Shown: positions 15,428-23,027 of the stretch, piece by piece | Numbering within the stretch: the first letter of the stretch is position 1 | How the letters are laid out: each line of letters opens with the position of its first letter | Assembly: GCA_024276455.1 (NCBI GenBank) | Contig: JAJRXE010000435.1 | Span: 1-30,622 of the forward strand | Length of the DNA stretch: 30,622 nt | Reading direction: 5' to 3' | From: Calditrichota bacterium | Lineage (GTDB): Bacteria > Calditrichota > Calditrichia > RBG-13-44-9 | Made by a program: the position numbers and the translations under genes | The notes under the pieces: model-generated | Databases searched by the model: none | Seen by the model: the letters and a program-made list of their open reading frames with translations, nothing else | Told to the model about the DNA's origin: nothing

Positions 15428-16027
15428 TTATTCAGGCTGAATTTTTTCGTAATAACGCAGCACAGTGGTCTTGAATTCTTTAAAACTCAATCCGGTGGAT
15501 TTTTCTATTTCTTGTAATATCAGGTTTTTATTAACCTTAAGTTTTTCGCTTAAATTTCGAATCGTAATTTTCTGATTATCCATCATTTCGATAGCGGTTA
15601 ATATCTTAAACATTAAGTCACCGAAATCGCTTGCCTGTTTGCCAAAGATGGTGGCTGGTATTTTTTTCCAATAATAATTTTTCAATAACGGGAGCAAACG
15701 AGCCAGATTTCCCAACCGATTTTCTCCTACAATTACAAAATCAAAATATAGAGTGGCAATTTTTTCCAAATCAAAGGTAAAGAATGATGAATAATAATAA
15801 ATTTTGTAAAATTTCTGTAAATCGCTGAGTAATGTCTTTTCCCAAATTTTTATTTCCTCAGGTGGAATCGATACGATAAAAAAACCGTTAAAACCGTTCA
15901 GATCCGTTTTTTTCAGGTCATCGGGAGATTCAAACAATCTATAGTTACTTAATTTTACTTGAGTTAGATTGATTTCAATTTCATTCAATATTCCTTCATC
16001 CTGATGAGCCAGAATACCTATTTCCAT
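15428..16027 (-). CDS. Short relative of the adjacent AraC-like regulator
   Basis: A 199-residue protein that aligns along its length with the downstream 242-residue regulator. Shared landmarks are VGENR (100-104 here, 104-108 there), WKKIP against WKRIP, then KILTAIEMMDNQKITIRNLSEKLKVNKNLILQEIEKSTGLSFKEFK, matching the first AraC helix-turn-helix and its linker. It ends (YYEKIQPE) where the second HTH would start, so only one HTH is present. The N-terminal part again looks like a receiver-type fold without a clear phospho-aspartate. The gene is visibly more A+T rich than the housekeeping genes nearby. ATG at 16027; GAGGA is immediately before it and AAGGG a little further upstream. It may modulate its paralogue or be a degenerating copy; DNA binding with a single HTH is uncertain. 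Confidence 0.7.
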   Translation of the reverse strand: MEIGILAHQDEGILNEIEINLTQVKLSNYRLFESPDDLKKTDLNGFNGFFIVSIPPEEIKIWEKTLLSDLQKFYKIYYYSSFFTFDLEKIATLYFDFVIVGENRLGNLARLLPLLKNYYWKKIPATIFGKQASDFGDLMFKILTAIEMMDNQKITIRNLSEKLKVNKNLILQEIEKSTGLSFKEFKTTVLRYYEKIQPE

Positions 16028-16519
16028 TCCTCAAATCCCTTATTGGCCTACTGAATTCTAAATATTTTCAGATTAGGTATATTTTATTTCAATCATTTTT
16101 ATTTGGGTCACAAATTTTCCATATTATTTTTTATTTTAGTCCCCCAAAATTTATTTAACTTTTTTGCAACGAAACATGGCACCGTGGACGGAACAATTTG
16201 CTGTGCAAGGAATATCCGAAACCTTATTCAATCATCCGGTTGGAACAGGGTAAAACAATAGGCCCCCTCCAGCAATTCCCCCAGTGAATGGTGCGCAACC
16301 AGATTCTCCGCACTGTCTTGCCCTTTTGACAAGAAGGATATACAGAGTGTTCCAACTATTTTAGTAATTTAATTGTTCTGTTTTTCTAAAGGTTCAGCCG
16401 GAGATGAAGGAAAGTTGAACCATCCAATTCAGGCGAGTAAATTCAGAACCCAAAATTTGGCGTAAGCGTACCGCTAAATGGTACGCTTACGCTATCTGCG
16501 GAAAATACAACAGCTTAGA
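16028..16519. other. 492-bp intergenic region between regulator and transglutaminase-like gene
   Basis: I see no credible gene here. The left 150 bases are very A+T rich and probably carry the promoter of the regulator pair. The only short ORF with an ATG (16176-16253, 25 codons, plus strand) has no ribosome-binding site. A strong hairpin at 16460-16492 is listed separately. I looked for c-di-GMP riboswitch features because of the GGDEF-like protein nearby and did not find them. Confidence 0.4.
16460..16492 (-). terminator. 13-bp perfect hairpin downstream of the transglutaminase-like gene
   Basis: GCGTAAGCGTACC (16460-16472) and GGTACGCTTACGC (16480-16492) form a perfect 13-bp stem with a 7-base loop, starting 27 bases after the stop codon at 16520 on the minus strand. 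The following minus-strand sequence, CAAATTTTGGG, is only weakly T-rich, so this could be an intrinsic terminator of modest strength or an mRNA 3'-end stabilising hairpin. Its position between two same-strand transcription units fits an end of transcript. Confidence 0.55.
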
Positions 16520-18109
16520 TCATTTCGGAAGGGGATTCCAATCGCCAATGGTTTCGATTTCTAACCGCACCTGGGGATCGGTCTGGTATTTTTCGAAGGA
16601 ATTGTAATACCAACCCAGGTATTTTGAATCACCTCCGCCCCGCGTGGTGATCAAAAAGCGGTTGGACAGATGGCCGATGTTCAGGGCCCGATCGCGAGGT
16701 AAGGGTTTGTCCCCTCCTTGCGGATCGATGGGGATCCAACCATAGTTTGGGAGGTAAATTTCCGGCCAGCGATGGAAGACGTCATCAATACTGGCATCAT
16801 CGCCTCGCACTACAATGGAGCCGACATATCTCGCCGGGATGCCCGCGGCCCGACACAACGCAATAAAACTGAACGTGTATTCAGAGCAGGAACCAGTACC
16901 GCGCTTGAGAACAACCGGTGCCACATTCCAGCCGCCTTCCAATTTGTATTCCAGATGATTCCGCACATAATCAAAAATTTTGCGAGCCCGCCAGTAAGGG
17001 TTTTGTTCATTCCCCACAATTTCCCGGGCCAAATTTTTAATGTAGGGATCATTAATCTGGTATTTACTTCCATCGGCCGTGTAAGTCGCTCGAATGTTAG
17101 CGGGAATGTCTTTCATCGTTCCACACTGATCAGGAAAAATAAAATAAGTGATTTCAGAGATTTCTGTTTCCACCTTCATGACCGAGGTTAGAACATTTTC
17201 CGCCGGGATATTCTGGTAATTATAATGAGCGAATCTTTGCTCCCACTGGTCTTCCACAAATTGGTACCCCTGAGGACTAAATTGGGTGGAGATAATCTTC
17301 TGCTGCGGCAGGTTCTCCGGGATGGCAGTATACACGTCCAGATTTTTGAGTTCACCCTTTCCCAGGATTTTCACCTCATGGGTAAACGTAACCAACGCGT
17401 GGCGAGGGTTTGTTAGCACATATTTCTCCTCATCCTGGCGGACAAGGCAGTAAAGTTGGTCTGTCTGATAATCGACATTCCAGAGATATTTGCCGTCCCA
17501 GGCGAGTCCCCGGGGATAAGGCGCCGGAGATTTTAACACAATAATGACTTCTCCATTTGAAGGATCGATCATATAAATTTCATCCATGATGCGATCGGAA
17601 CACCACAGATAGGTTCCGTCGAAAGTAAGGCCCTGGGGATATCGGGCCGGAGAAGGGAAAGATTGAACCGCCGTTCCATCGCTCAAATCGATTTTCATAA
17701 TTTTTTTCGCCCGGTAGTCACTTACCCAGAGGGTTTTCCCATCCCAGGTTAGTCCCTCGGGATTGCCAGAGGGAGCGTCAATCACATTTAAAATGGTGCC
17801 GTCCTTCGGATCGACCTGAAAAATCTTCTTTTGCTTTTTGTCCACATTCCATAAATATTTCCCATCCCAGGCAAGGCCCATGGGCCAAAAACCCGGCGAG
17901 GGGATTTCACGAATCTTCTTCCCATTGGCTGGATTCAAACAAACTAATTTGTCGGCCAGGTGGTCTGCCACCCAGAGATTTTTCCCGTCGAAGGTTAAAC
18001 CGGTACTATGGGAATACGGCGTTTTAAATTGTTTAACGATTTTGCCAGGGTGGGACCAAAGGTTGGTTAATAAGGTAAACAACAGGGCAAAAATTAACAC
18101 CGGTTTCAT
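16520..18109 (-). CDS. Secreted propeller-repeat and transglutaminase-like protein
   Basis: A 529-residue exported protein with a signal peptide (MKPVLIFALLFTLLTNLWS). Residues 25-225 contain five repeats with the core G-L-[TA]-[WF]-D-G-x-x-L-W-x-x-D beginning at residues 37, 78, 119, 160 and 201, exactly 41 residues apart, typical of beta-propeller blades. A linker domain (about 230-350) precedes a transglutaminase-like cysteine-protease fold with Cys408 in GTGSCSEYTFSF, His446 in VFHRWPEIYLP and Asp462 in GWIPIDPQ, a complete catalytic triad. It likely acts in the periplasm or outside the cell, cross-linking or cleaving peptide bonds; the substrate is unknown. The start is the ATG at 18107-18109 with GGGAGA upstream; an in-frame upstream extension to 18142 would spoil the signal peptide. 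Confidence 0.85.
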   Translation of the reverse strand: MKPVLIFALLFTLLTNLWSHPGKIVKQFKTPYSHSTGLTFDGKNLWVADHLADKLVCLNPANGKKIREIPSPGFWPMGLAWDGKYLWNVDKKQKKIFQVDPKDGTILNVIDAPSGNPEGLTWDGKTLWVSDYRAKKIMKIDLSDGTAVQSFPSPARYPQGLTFDGTYLWCSDRIMDEIYMIDPSNGEVIIVLKSPAPYPRGLAWDGKYLWNVDYQTDQLYCLVRQDEEKYVLTNPRHALVTFTHEVKILGKGELKNLDVYTAIPENLPQQKIISTQFSPQGYQFVEDQWEQRFAHYNYQNIPAENVLTSVMKVETEISEITYFIFPDQCGTMKDIPANIRATYTADGSKYQINDPYIKNLAREIVGNEQNPYWRARKIFDYVRNHLEYKLEGGWNVAPVVLKRGTGSCSEYTFSFIALCRAAGIPARYVGSIVVRGDDASIDDVFHRWPEIYLPNYGWIPIDPQGGDKPLPRDRALNIGHLSNRFLITTRGGGDSKYLGWYYNSFEKYQTDPQVRLEIETIGDWNPLPK

Positions 18110-18212
18110 AGCCTGTCTCCCTCTTTGTGTTAAAAAGACCAAGTCATCAGGGCCTCACCTTCCCCATTTACTCCTATCGCCATTCATTCCACCCGCATTG
18201 GCAAAGAGGAAC

Positions 18213-19088
18213 TCATTCCCGGTCGGTGATAGCCAGCCGTTCGATTTGTTCATCCGCATGGTAGGAACTACGGACCAGCGGACCGCTTTCCACATGTTTA
18301 ATGCCGAATAACTCGCCCAACTTTTTCAATTCCTGAAATTCTTCCGGTTCATAATAACGAACCACCGGCAAATGATTCCGGCTGGGTTGCAAATATTGTC
18401 CAATGGTTAACACATCTAACTCAATGTCAGCTAACAATTTTAACAGCTCAGTTACTTCCTCCCGGGATTCTCCCAGTCCGACCATGATTCCGGTTTTGGA
18501 GATCAACCCATGCTGTTTCGCCTGACGCAGCATTTCCAGCGAGCGTTCGAATACCGCCTGAGCCCGTGCCAGCGGGTAAAGACGCGGGACCACTTCCAGA
18601 TTATGGTTCAGAATATCCGGCCGGGCCTCGAAAACAGCCCCGAGCGCCGCCCGATCTCCTTTAAAATCCGGAATTAATACCTCGATGGAACAACCGGGAT
18701 GCACCGATCGAATTTGGTTGATGGTTTCAACAAAAACGGTGGCTCCGCCATCAGGTAAATCATCCCGGGTAACCGAGGTAATGACGACGTGACGAAGATT
18801 TAAGGCCTTAACAGCCCGGGCAACTTTCTCCGGTTCCCGGGGATCGACGTGATTCGGATGCCCGGTTTTGACGGCGCAAAAACGGCAATTGCGGGTACAA
18901 ACATCGCCTAAAATCATGAACGTGGCGGTGCGGCGCGACCAACAATCGCCCACATTTGGGCAACGAGCGCTCCGACACACCGTGTGCAAATTCAGATTTT
19001 CTACTAAATCGTTCACTTCCCGGTAGGCTTTTCCACCTGCCAGACGCACTTTCAACCATTCCGGTCGCCGGTTCCTTACCTTCGCCAT
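18213..19088 (-). CDS. lipA: Lipoyl synthase
   Basis: A 291-residue radical SAM enzyme that inserts two sulfurs into octanoyl groups on lipoyl domains. The auxiliary [4Fe-4S] cluster motif C-x4-C-x5-C is CRSARCPNVGDC (C38, C43, C49), and the SAM cluster motif is CTRNCRFC (C64, C68, C71). The C-terminal RSSYHADEQ supplies the conserved serine near the auxiliary cluster. The start is the ATG at 19086-19088, preceded by AAAGGAAAGGA; the longer frame to 19199 would overlap fabH and adds 37 residues without similarity. It follows fabH by 43 bases in the same direction, probably one transcript. The octanoyltransferase LipB is not present here. Confidence 0.96.
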   Translation of the reverse strand: MAKVRNRRPEWLKVRLAGGKAYREVNDLVENLNLHTVCRSARCPNVGDCWSRRTATFMILGDVCTRNCRFCAVKTGHPNHVDPREPEKVARAVKALNLRHVVITSVTRDDLPDGGATVFVETINQIRSVHPGCSIEVLIPDFKGDRAALGAVFEARPDILNHNLEVVPRLYPLARAQAVFERSLEMLRQAKQHGLISKTGIMVGLGESREEVTELLKLLADIELDVLTIGQYLQPSRNHLPVVRYYEPEEFQELKKLGELFGIKHVESGPLVRSSYHADEQIERLAITDRE

Positions 19089-19131
19089 CGTTCCTTTCCT
19101 TTTCACCCTGATTCCTTTCCTGTCCAAATTT

Positions 19132-20127
19132 TTACCAGCGCACCAACGCCGAAGCCCAGGTAAATCCGCTTCCAAATGCGGCAATGGCAACCAAATCACC
19201 GTCTTTTATCCTGCCTTCCGCCCAGGCCTCGCTCAAACAAATCGGAATGGTTGCTGCCGTGGTATTGCCATATTTATGAATATTGCTGTAAACTTTCTCC
19301 ATGCTCACTCCCAATCTCTGGGCGACGGCTTCAGTAATCCGTTGATTCGCCTGATGGGGCACAATCAGGTCCACGTCCTCGATGGTGTAGCCGGTTGCCT
19401 CCAGCGCCTCCCTAATTACTTCCGGGAAACGAGTGACCGCGTGTTTAAATACGAACCGGCCTTCCATTTTGGGATAGATTCGATCGGTTTCCAGCATCCA
19501 GGGTTCCAGACGGGGATGAAAAATAACGGAGGGAAGCTCCGCCCAGAGCTTTTTGGCGTAACGGCCGTCTGCATGCAGATGGGTGGTTAAAATACCTTTA
19601 TCTTCTTCTTCGGTGGCGGTAATCACCGCTGCTCCGGCCCCATCGCCAAACAGCACCGCCATATCTCTTCCCCGGGTGGTGAGATCTAACGAGGTGCTTT
19701 GAATTTCAGCCCCCACCAGGAGAATCGTTTTGTACATTCCGGTGCGAATAAACTGGTCGGCCACCGACAACCCGTAGACAAATCCACTGCATTGATTCCG
19801 GATATCGAGCGCCGGAATTCCCGGAAGCCCCAACTTTTCTTGCAGGAAACATCCTCCACCGGGGAATTCGTAATCGGATTCCATGCTGGCGAAAATGATA
19901 AAATCGATATCTTCTTTGTTAACGCCGGCCCTTTCCAGGGCAACCTCGGAAGCTTTCAGGCCCAATCCCGATACCGTTTCCCCTTCTTCCACCCAACGGC
20001 GCTCCTGGATTCCGGTTCGCTCTCGAATCCATTCGTCCGAGGTGTCCATCATTTTCTCCAGGTCAAAATTCGTTACAACCCGTTCCGGAACATAGTGTCC
20101 CACACCGGCAATCTTGGCTCGTGGCAT
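19132..20127 (-). CDS. fabH: 3-oxoacyl-[acyl-carrier-protein] synthase III
   Basis: A 331-residue thiolase-fold condensing enzyme that starts fatty-acid synthesis by joining acyl-CoA to malonyl-ACP. The catalytic Cys113 is in IRNQCSGFVYGL, His258 in VPHQANQRI and Asn288 in KYGNTTAATIP, the complete FabH triad; GDGAGAAV follows the usual pattern. It starts at the ATG 20125-20127 with GAGGAAG upstream. It stands apart from other fab genes and is paired with lipA, so it could be a second, specialised FabH-like enzyme. The conserved residues do not distinguish the primer preference. Confidence 0.92.
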   Translation of the reverse strand: MPRAKIAGVGHYVPERVVTNFDLEKMMDTSDEWIRERTGIQERRWVEEGETVSGLGLKASEVALERAGVNKEDIDFIIFASMESDYEFPGGGCFLQEKLGLPGIPALDIRNQCSGFVYGLSVADQFIRTGMYKTILLVGAEIQSTSLDLTTRGRDMAVLFGDGAGAAVITATEEEDKGILTTHLHADGRYAKKLWAELPSVIFHPRLEPWMLETDRIYPKMEGRFVFKHAVTRFPEVIREALEATGYTIEDVDLIVPHQANQRITEAVAQRLGVSMEKVYSNIHKYGNTTAATIPICLSEAWAEGRIKDGDLVAIAAFGSGFTWASALVRW

Positions 20128-20582
20128 ATCTTCCTCTCTTATTTTTTGTTTTTGTGATTTACCTTCTTACCGAATCTTATGATGGCAGCCCTTCAATCTT
20201 CTAATGTCCCCGATCAAATCTTAGTTCCTCTGGAACCTCTACCAGTACAATTTTGCTTACAATTGTTAACAACCACAGTTAATATAGAATCTCTCTTCCC
20301 CAAATTCAAGCAGGTTCGTAACAATTCTCACTCCACCTGCTTTGAACGATCACCAAAGAAGATATTTTTTTCTTGGGGGAGGAAATTTAATTTTTCTCCG
20401 GGAGGTGTGTTTTACCGCATTCCCAAACGCTACACCCCGTTTCCCCCCTTAAACAGCCAGCGTTTCCCTTCCCAGATTTTAAAATTTTATTTGGTTATTT
20501 GGTCATTTTTACTAATTTAATCTCTTGTATTTTTGATTAAACATTTACTGAAACCAGAAAATTGACAAACCGGAGGTCGTCT
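20128..20582. other. 455-bp divergent intergenic region between fabH and the transporter
   Basis: This region must contain the promoters of fabH-lipA (minus) and of the transporter (plus). An imperfect inverted repeat, TTCAAGCAGGT (20305-20315) against ACCTGCTTTGAA (20335-20346), differs by one unpaired A and could be an operator or leader hairpin. A 113-codon plus-strand ORF (20179-20520) shows no domain, has no clear ribosome-binding site and is probably chance. No -35/-10 pair could be assigned with confidence. Confidence 0.4.
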
Positions 20583-21896
20583 ATGCACGGAGCACCCGTC
20601 AGTAGTAATACGGAGAAGCCGAAACACAGCCGGGCGTTTCGGATCCGCAGGTTTTTTAATTGGTTTCCCCTGGGATTAACCTACTCTCTGTTTTACATGA
20701 GCCGTTACAACATTTCGGTGGCGAGTCCCCAGATTATGGAAACCTTCAATTTGACCCGGGCTGAATGGGGATTGGTGATTACGGCCGGTTTCTGGACTTA
20801 CGCGTTCAGCTTTTTGTTAAATGGCCCGTTGACAGATCGATTTGGGGGCAAAAAAGCCATCATCATTGGCGGATTTGGAGCCGCCGTTGTCAACATTTTG
20901 TTTGCCCTTCTGATCGGAATGGGGCTGTTCGCCACCAAAATTGTTATTGCCTTCTCTCTTCTGTACGCTCTCAATATGTACTTTCAGAGTTTCGGAGCGG
21001 TCTCGATTGTCAAAGTCAATTCTTCCTGGTTTCATGTACGAGAACGCGGGGTGTTTGGAGGCATTTTCGGTATTCTGATTGCTCTGGGGTACCAGCTGGC
21101 GTACGGAGTGGGCGCATTCATTTTGGCGCATTTATCCCTGATCTGGGTATTTTTAATTCCCAGCGGTTTGCTGTTAATTTTCATCACCATCGACCATTTT
21201 CTTATTAAAGATAAACCATCCGAAGCCGGTTTTGAGGATTTCGACACCGCCGATGCCAGTTCCGGGGTGACCGAAGAGGTCAACACTAAGTACATCATTA
21301 AACGGGTGTTCAGTAATCGGGTGGTGCTCACCATTGCGTTTATTGAGTTTTGCACCGGAGTGATTCGCAATGGCACCATGCAGTGGCTTCCCAAATATTT
21401 GGCGGACGTATTCCCGAAAGAGAGCCTGGCATCGGTGGGCTGGTACGGCACCGGATTGTTTCTGGCTGGCATCCTGGGCGGATTAACCGCCGGCTACGTA
21501 TCCGATCATGTTTTCGGTTCGCGGCGTCCGCCGGTTGCCGGCATTTTCTACGGATTACTGATTGTAAGTCTGTTTATTTTAGGAATCGCCCCCACGGCAT
21601 ATCTGGCAGTTGCCGCCGCCGTGCTGGCCTCTTTCTTTTTCATCGGGATTCACGGCATGCTCTCCGGCACTGCTTCCATGGACTTTGGAGGCACCAAGGC
21701 TGCGGCCAGCGCCGCCGGAATTATCGACGGTTTTGTTTACCTTGGCAGCGGTGTTTCCGGCTTTTTCCTGGGCTGGGCAATCGACAAACTGGGTTGGAGC
21801 GCCTGGACTAACCTGTTAATTCCTTTCGGGATTCTGGGCCTCATCCTGAATATTACTATCTGGAATGTCATGCCCAAATCGCAGCAGAAGAGTTAA
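20583..21896 (+). CDS. MFS transporter, organophosphate:phosphate antiporter-like
   Basis: A 437-residue integral membrane protein with about 12 predicted spans and a central cytosolic loop (residues about 205-240, acidic). The N-terminal pattern WFPLGLTYSLFYMSRYNISVASPQI and the A-loop GPLTDRFGGKKAII are typical of the OPA branch of the major facilitator superfamily (GlpT/UhpT/PgtP relatives), which exchanges phosphorylated sugars or glycerol-3-phosphate for phosphate. The substrate cannot be told from the sequence. The start is the ATG at 20583 with GGAGG six bases upstream; an in-frame TTG at 20562 is less plausible. It is one of two plus-strand genes in the window. Confidence 0.85.
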   Translation: MHGAPVSSNTEKPKHSRAFRIRRFFNWFPLGLTYSLFYMSRYNISVASPQIMETFNLTRAEWGLVITAGFWTYAFSFLLNGPLTDRFGGKKAIIIGGFGAAVVNILFALLIGMGLFATKIVIAFSLLYALNMYFQSFGAVSIVKVNSSWFHVRERGVFGGIFGILIALGYQLAYGVGAFILAHLSLIWVFLIPSGLLLIFITIDHFLIKDKPSEAGFEDFDTADASSGVTEEVNTKYIIKRVFSNRVVLTIAFIEFCTGVIRNGTMQWLPKYLADVFPKESLASVGWYGTGLFLAGILGGLTAGYVSDHVFGSRRPPVAGIFYGLLIVSLFILGIAPTAYLAVAAAVLASFFFIGIHGMLSGTASMDFGGTKAAASAAGIIDGFVYLGSGVSGFFLGWAIDKLGWSAWTNLLIPFGILGLILNITIWNVMPKSQQKS

Positions 21897-22211
21897 CCAA
21901 AGAACTTAGAAAGGCCGTAAGGGAATTGCAAATAGTAAATCGCTCCCGGAAGAATCCAAAAGCCCGGTTTGCCCGGGTAAAGTCAGTCGGGAGAACCGTT
22001 CGATCGGGACGGAAAAAAGGCGTGCTGGGATTCTATTAAAGAAAGGAAGAAGGTACCAGGCTACCTTTACATTAAAAAGATTGAGCGCAAAATGTCATGG
22101 TTAAAATTGGGGAAATTTTCTCACGCAATAAACGGACGCGGCTCCCTGAATTTATTTGCAAGATTCGAATAATTCGTGGGTAAAGATTTAGATAAAACTC
22201 GGGAGATTTTT
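21897..22211. other. 315-bp gap between the two plus-strand genes
   Basis: No gene is visible. A CCCGG-TTTGC-CCGGG hairpin at about 21963-21977 could be part of the transporter's 3' end, though no T-run follows. A second small inverted repeat, AAGGTA-CCAGGC-TACCTT, lies at 22050-22067. The A+T-rich stretch after it may hold the promoter of the P-loop gene. None of these can be assigned firmly. Confidence 0.3.
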
Positions 22212-22952
22212 ATGAGCAAGAACCATTTCGATATCATCATTTTGCTGGGCCGCCCGGCAGCGGGCAAGTCGGAGGTTATCGATTATCTGAAAAAGACTCC
22301 GGTGGAAGAACGAATTCAGCGCTTCCATATCGCCAAATTCGAAGAAATCGATGATTTTCCCATGTTGTGGACCTGGTTCGAAGAAGACGCCATTCTGGAG
22401 AAAATTCTTCACAAACCCCGCATGCACACCGATAAAGACGGGTACTTTCTGTACGAATATCAGTGGCATTTGCTCATCGAACGGATCAGCCTGGAATACT
22501 GGAAGAAGCTGCGCGACAATCCGAATTACCACGATGAATACACCACCATCATCGAATTTTCCCGGGGCAAAGAGCATGGCGGTTACAAAGCCGCTTTCCC
22601 CCATCTCTCAGACGATATCTTGAAAAAAGCGGCCATTCTTTACATCGACGTATCTTACGAGGAATCCAAACGGAAGAATCGTCGCCGGTTTAACCCCGAA
22701 CGTCCCGATAGCATTCTTGAACACGGATTACCGGATGAAAAATTGGAGCGATTGTATAAAGAAATCGATTGGGAAGAGGTAAGTGCCGCTCATCCGGAAT
22801 ACATCGAGATCAAAGGTCACAAGGTGCCCTATGTGGTGTTTCACAACGAGCCGGAAGTGACCGACAAGCCCGATTTACTGGGTCAAACGCTGGAAGAACT
22901 TTTCCAGAAGCTCTGGGAATTACGGAAGAAATACCCGGTAAGTGCCGAATAA
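22212..22952 (+). CDS. P-loop kinase-like protein of unknown function
   Basis: A 246-residue soluble protein with a Walker A motif GRPAAGKS (13-20) after the strand FDIIILL, as in nucleotide or small-molecule kinases. A later strand AAILYIDVSYEESKRKNRRRF has the look of a lid region with several arginines (KRKNRRR), common in P-loop kinases that clamp ATP. The segment EYTTIIEFSRGKEHGGY may include the acceptor-side acidic residue. I do not recognise a specific family and assign no substrate. The ATG at 22212 has GGGAG at the right distance; a GTG 36 bases upstream has no ribosome-binding site. It ends before a strong terminator shared with the convergent esterase gene. Confidence 0.72.
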   Translation: MSKNHFDIIILLGRPAAGKSEVIDYLKKTPVEERIQRFHIAKFEEIDDFPMLWTWFEEDAILEKILHKPRMHTDKDGYFLYEYQWHLLIERISLEYWKKLRDNPNYHDEYTTIIEFSRGKEHGGYKAAFPHLSDDILKKAAILYIDVSYEESKRKNRRRFNPERPDSILEHGLPDEKLERLYKEIDWEEVSAAHPEYIEIKGHKVPYVVFHNEPEVTDKPDLLGQTLEELFQKLWELRKKYPVSAE

Positions 22953-22980
22953 CCGGGGTAATGAGGACAATCCTGAAAAA

Positions 22981-23012
22981 GGCGGAGGGAACATCTCCGC
23001 CTTTCTTTTTTT
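22981..23012. terminator. Bidirectional intrinsic terminator between convergent genes
   Basis: GGCGGAG (22981-22987) and CTCCGCC (22995-23001) form a perfect 7-bp G+C-rich stem with a 7-base loop, followed by TTTCTTTTTTT on the plus strand and preceded by an A-run that becomes TTTTT on the minus strand. It lies between the stop of the plus-strand P-loop gene (22952) and the stop of the minus-strand esterase gene (23028), so it can end both transcripts. Confidence 0.92.
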
Positions 23013-23027
23013 CACATTCTCTACTGC

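Noticed and set aside
16176..16253. 25-codon plus-strand ORF
   Set aside because: No Shine-Dalgarno sequence and no hydrophobic, toxin-like or conserved pattern.
16028..16459. Possible c-di-GMP or other riboswitch in the long intergenic region
   Set aside because: I looked for conserved GEMM-type paired elements and found none that fold convincingly by eye.
17469..18009. DNA-level tandem repeat
   Set aside because: The regular 123-base periodicity comes from the 41-residue protein repeats; the copies differ at many bases.
20179..20520. 113-codon plus-strand ORF in the fabH upstream region
   Set aside because: No ribosome-binding site, no domain, unusual composition; more likely chance in a promoter region.
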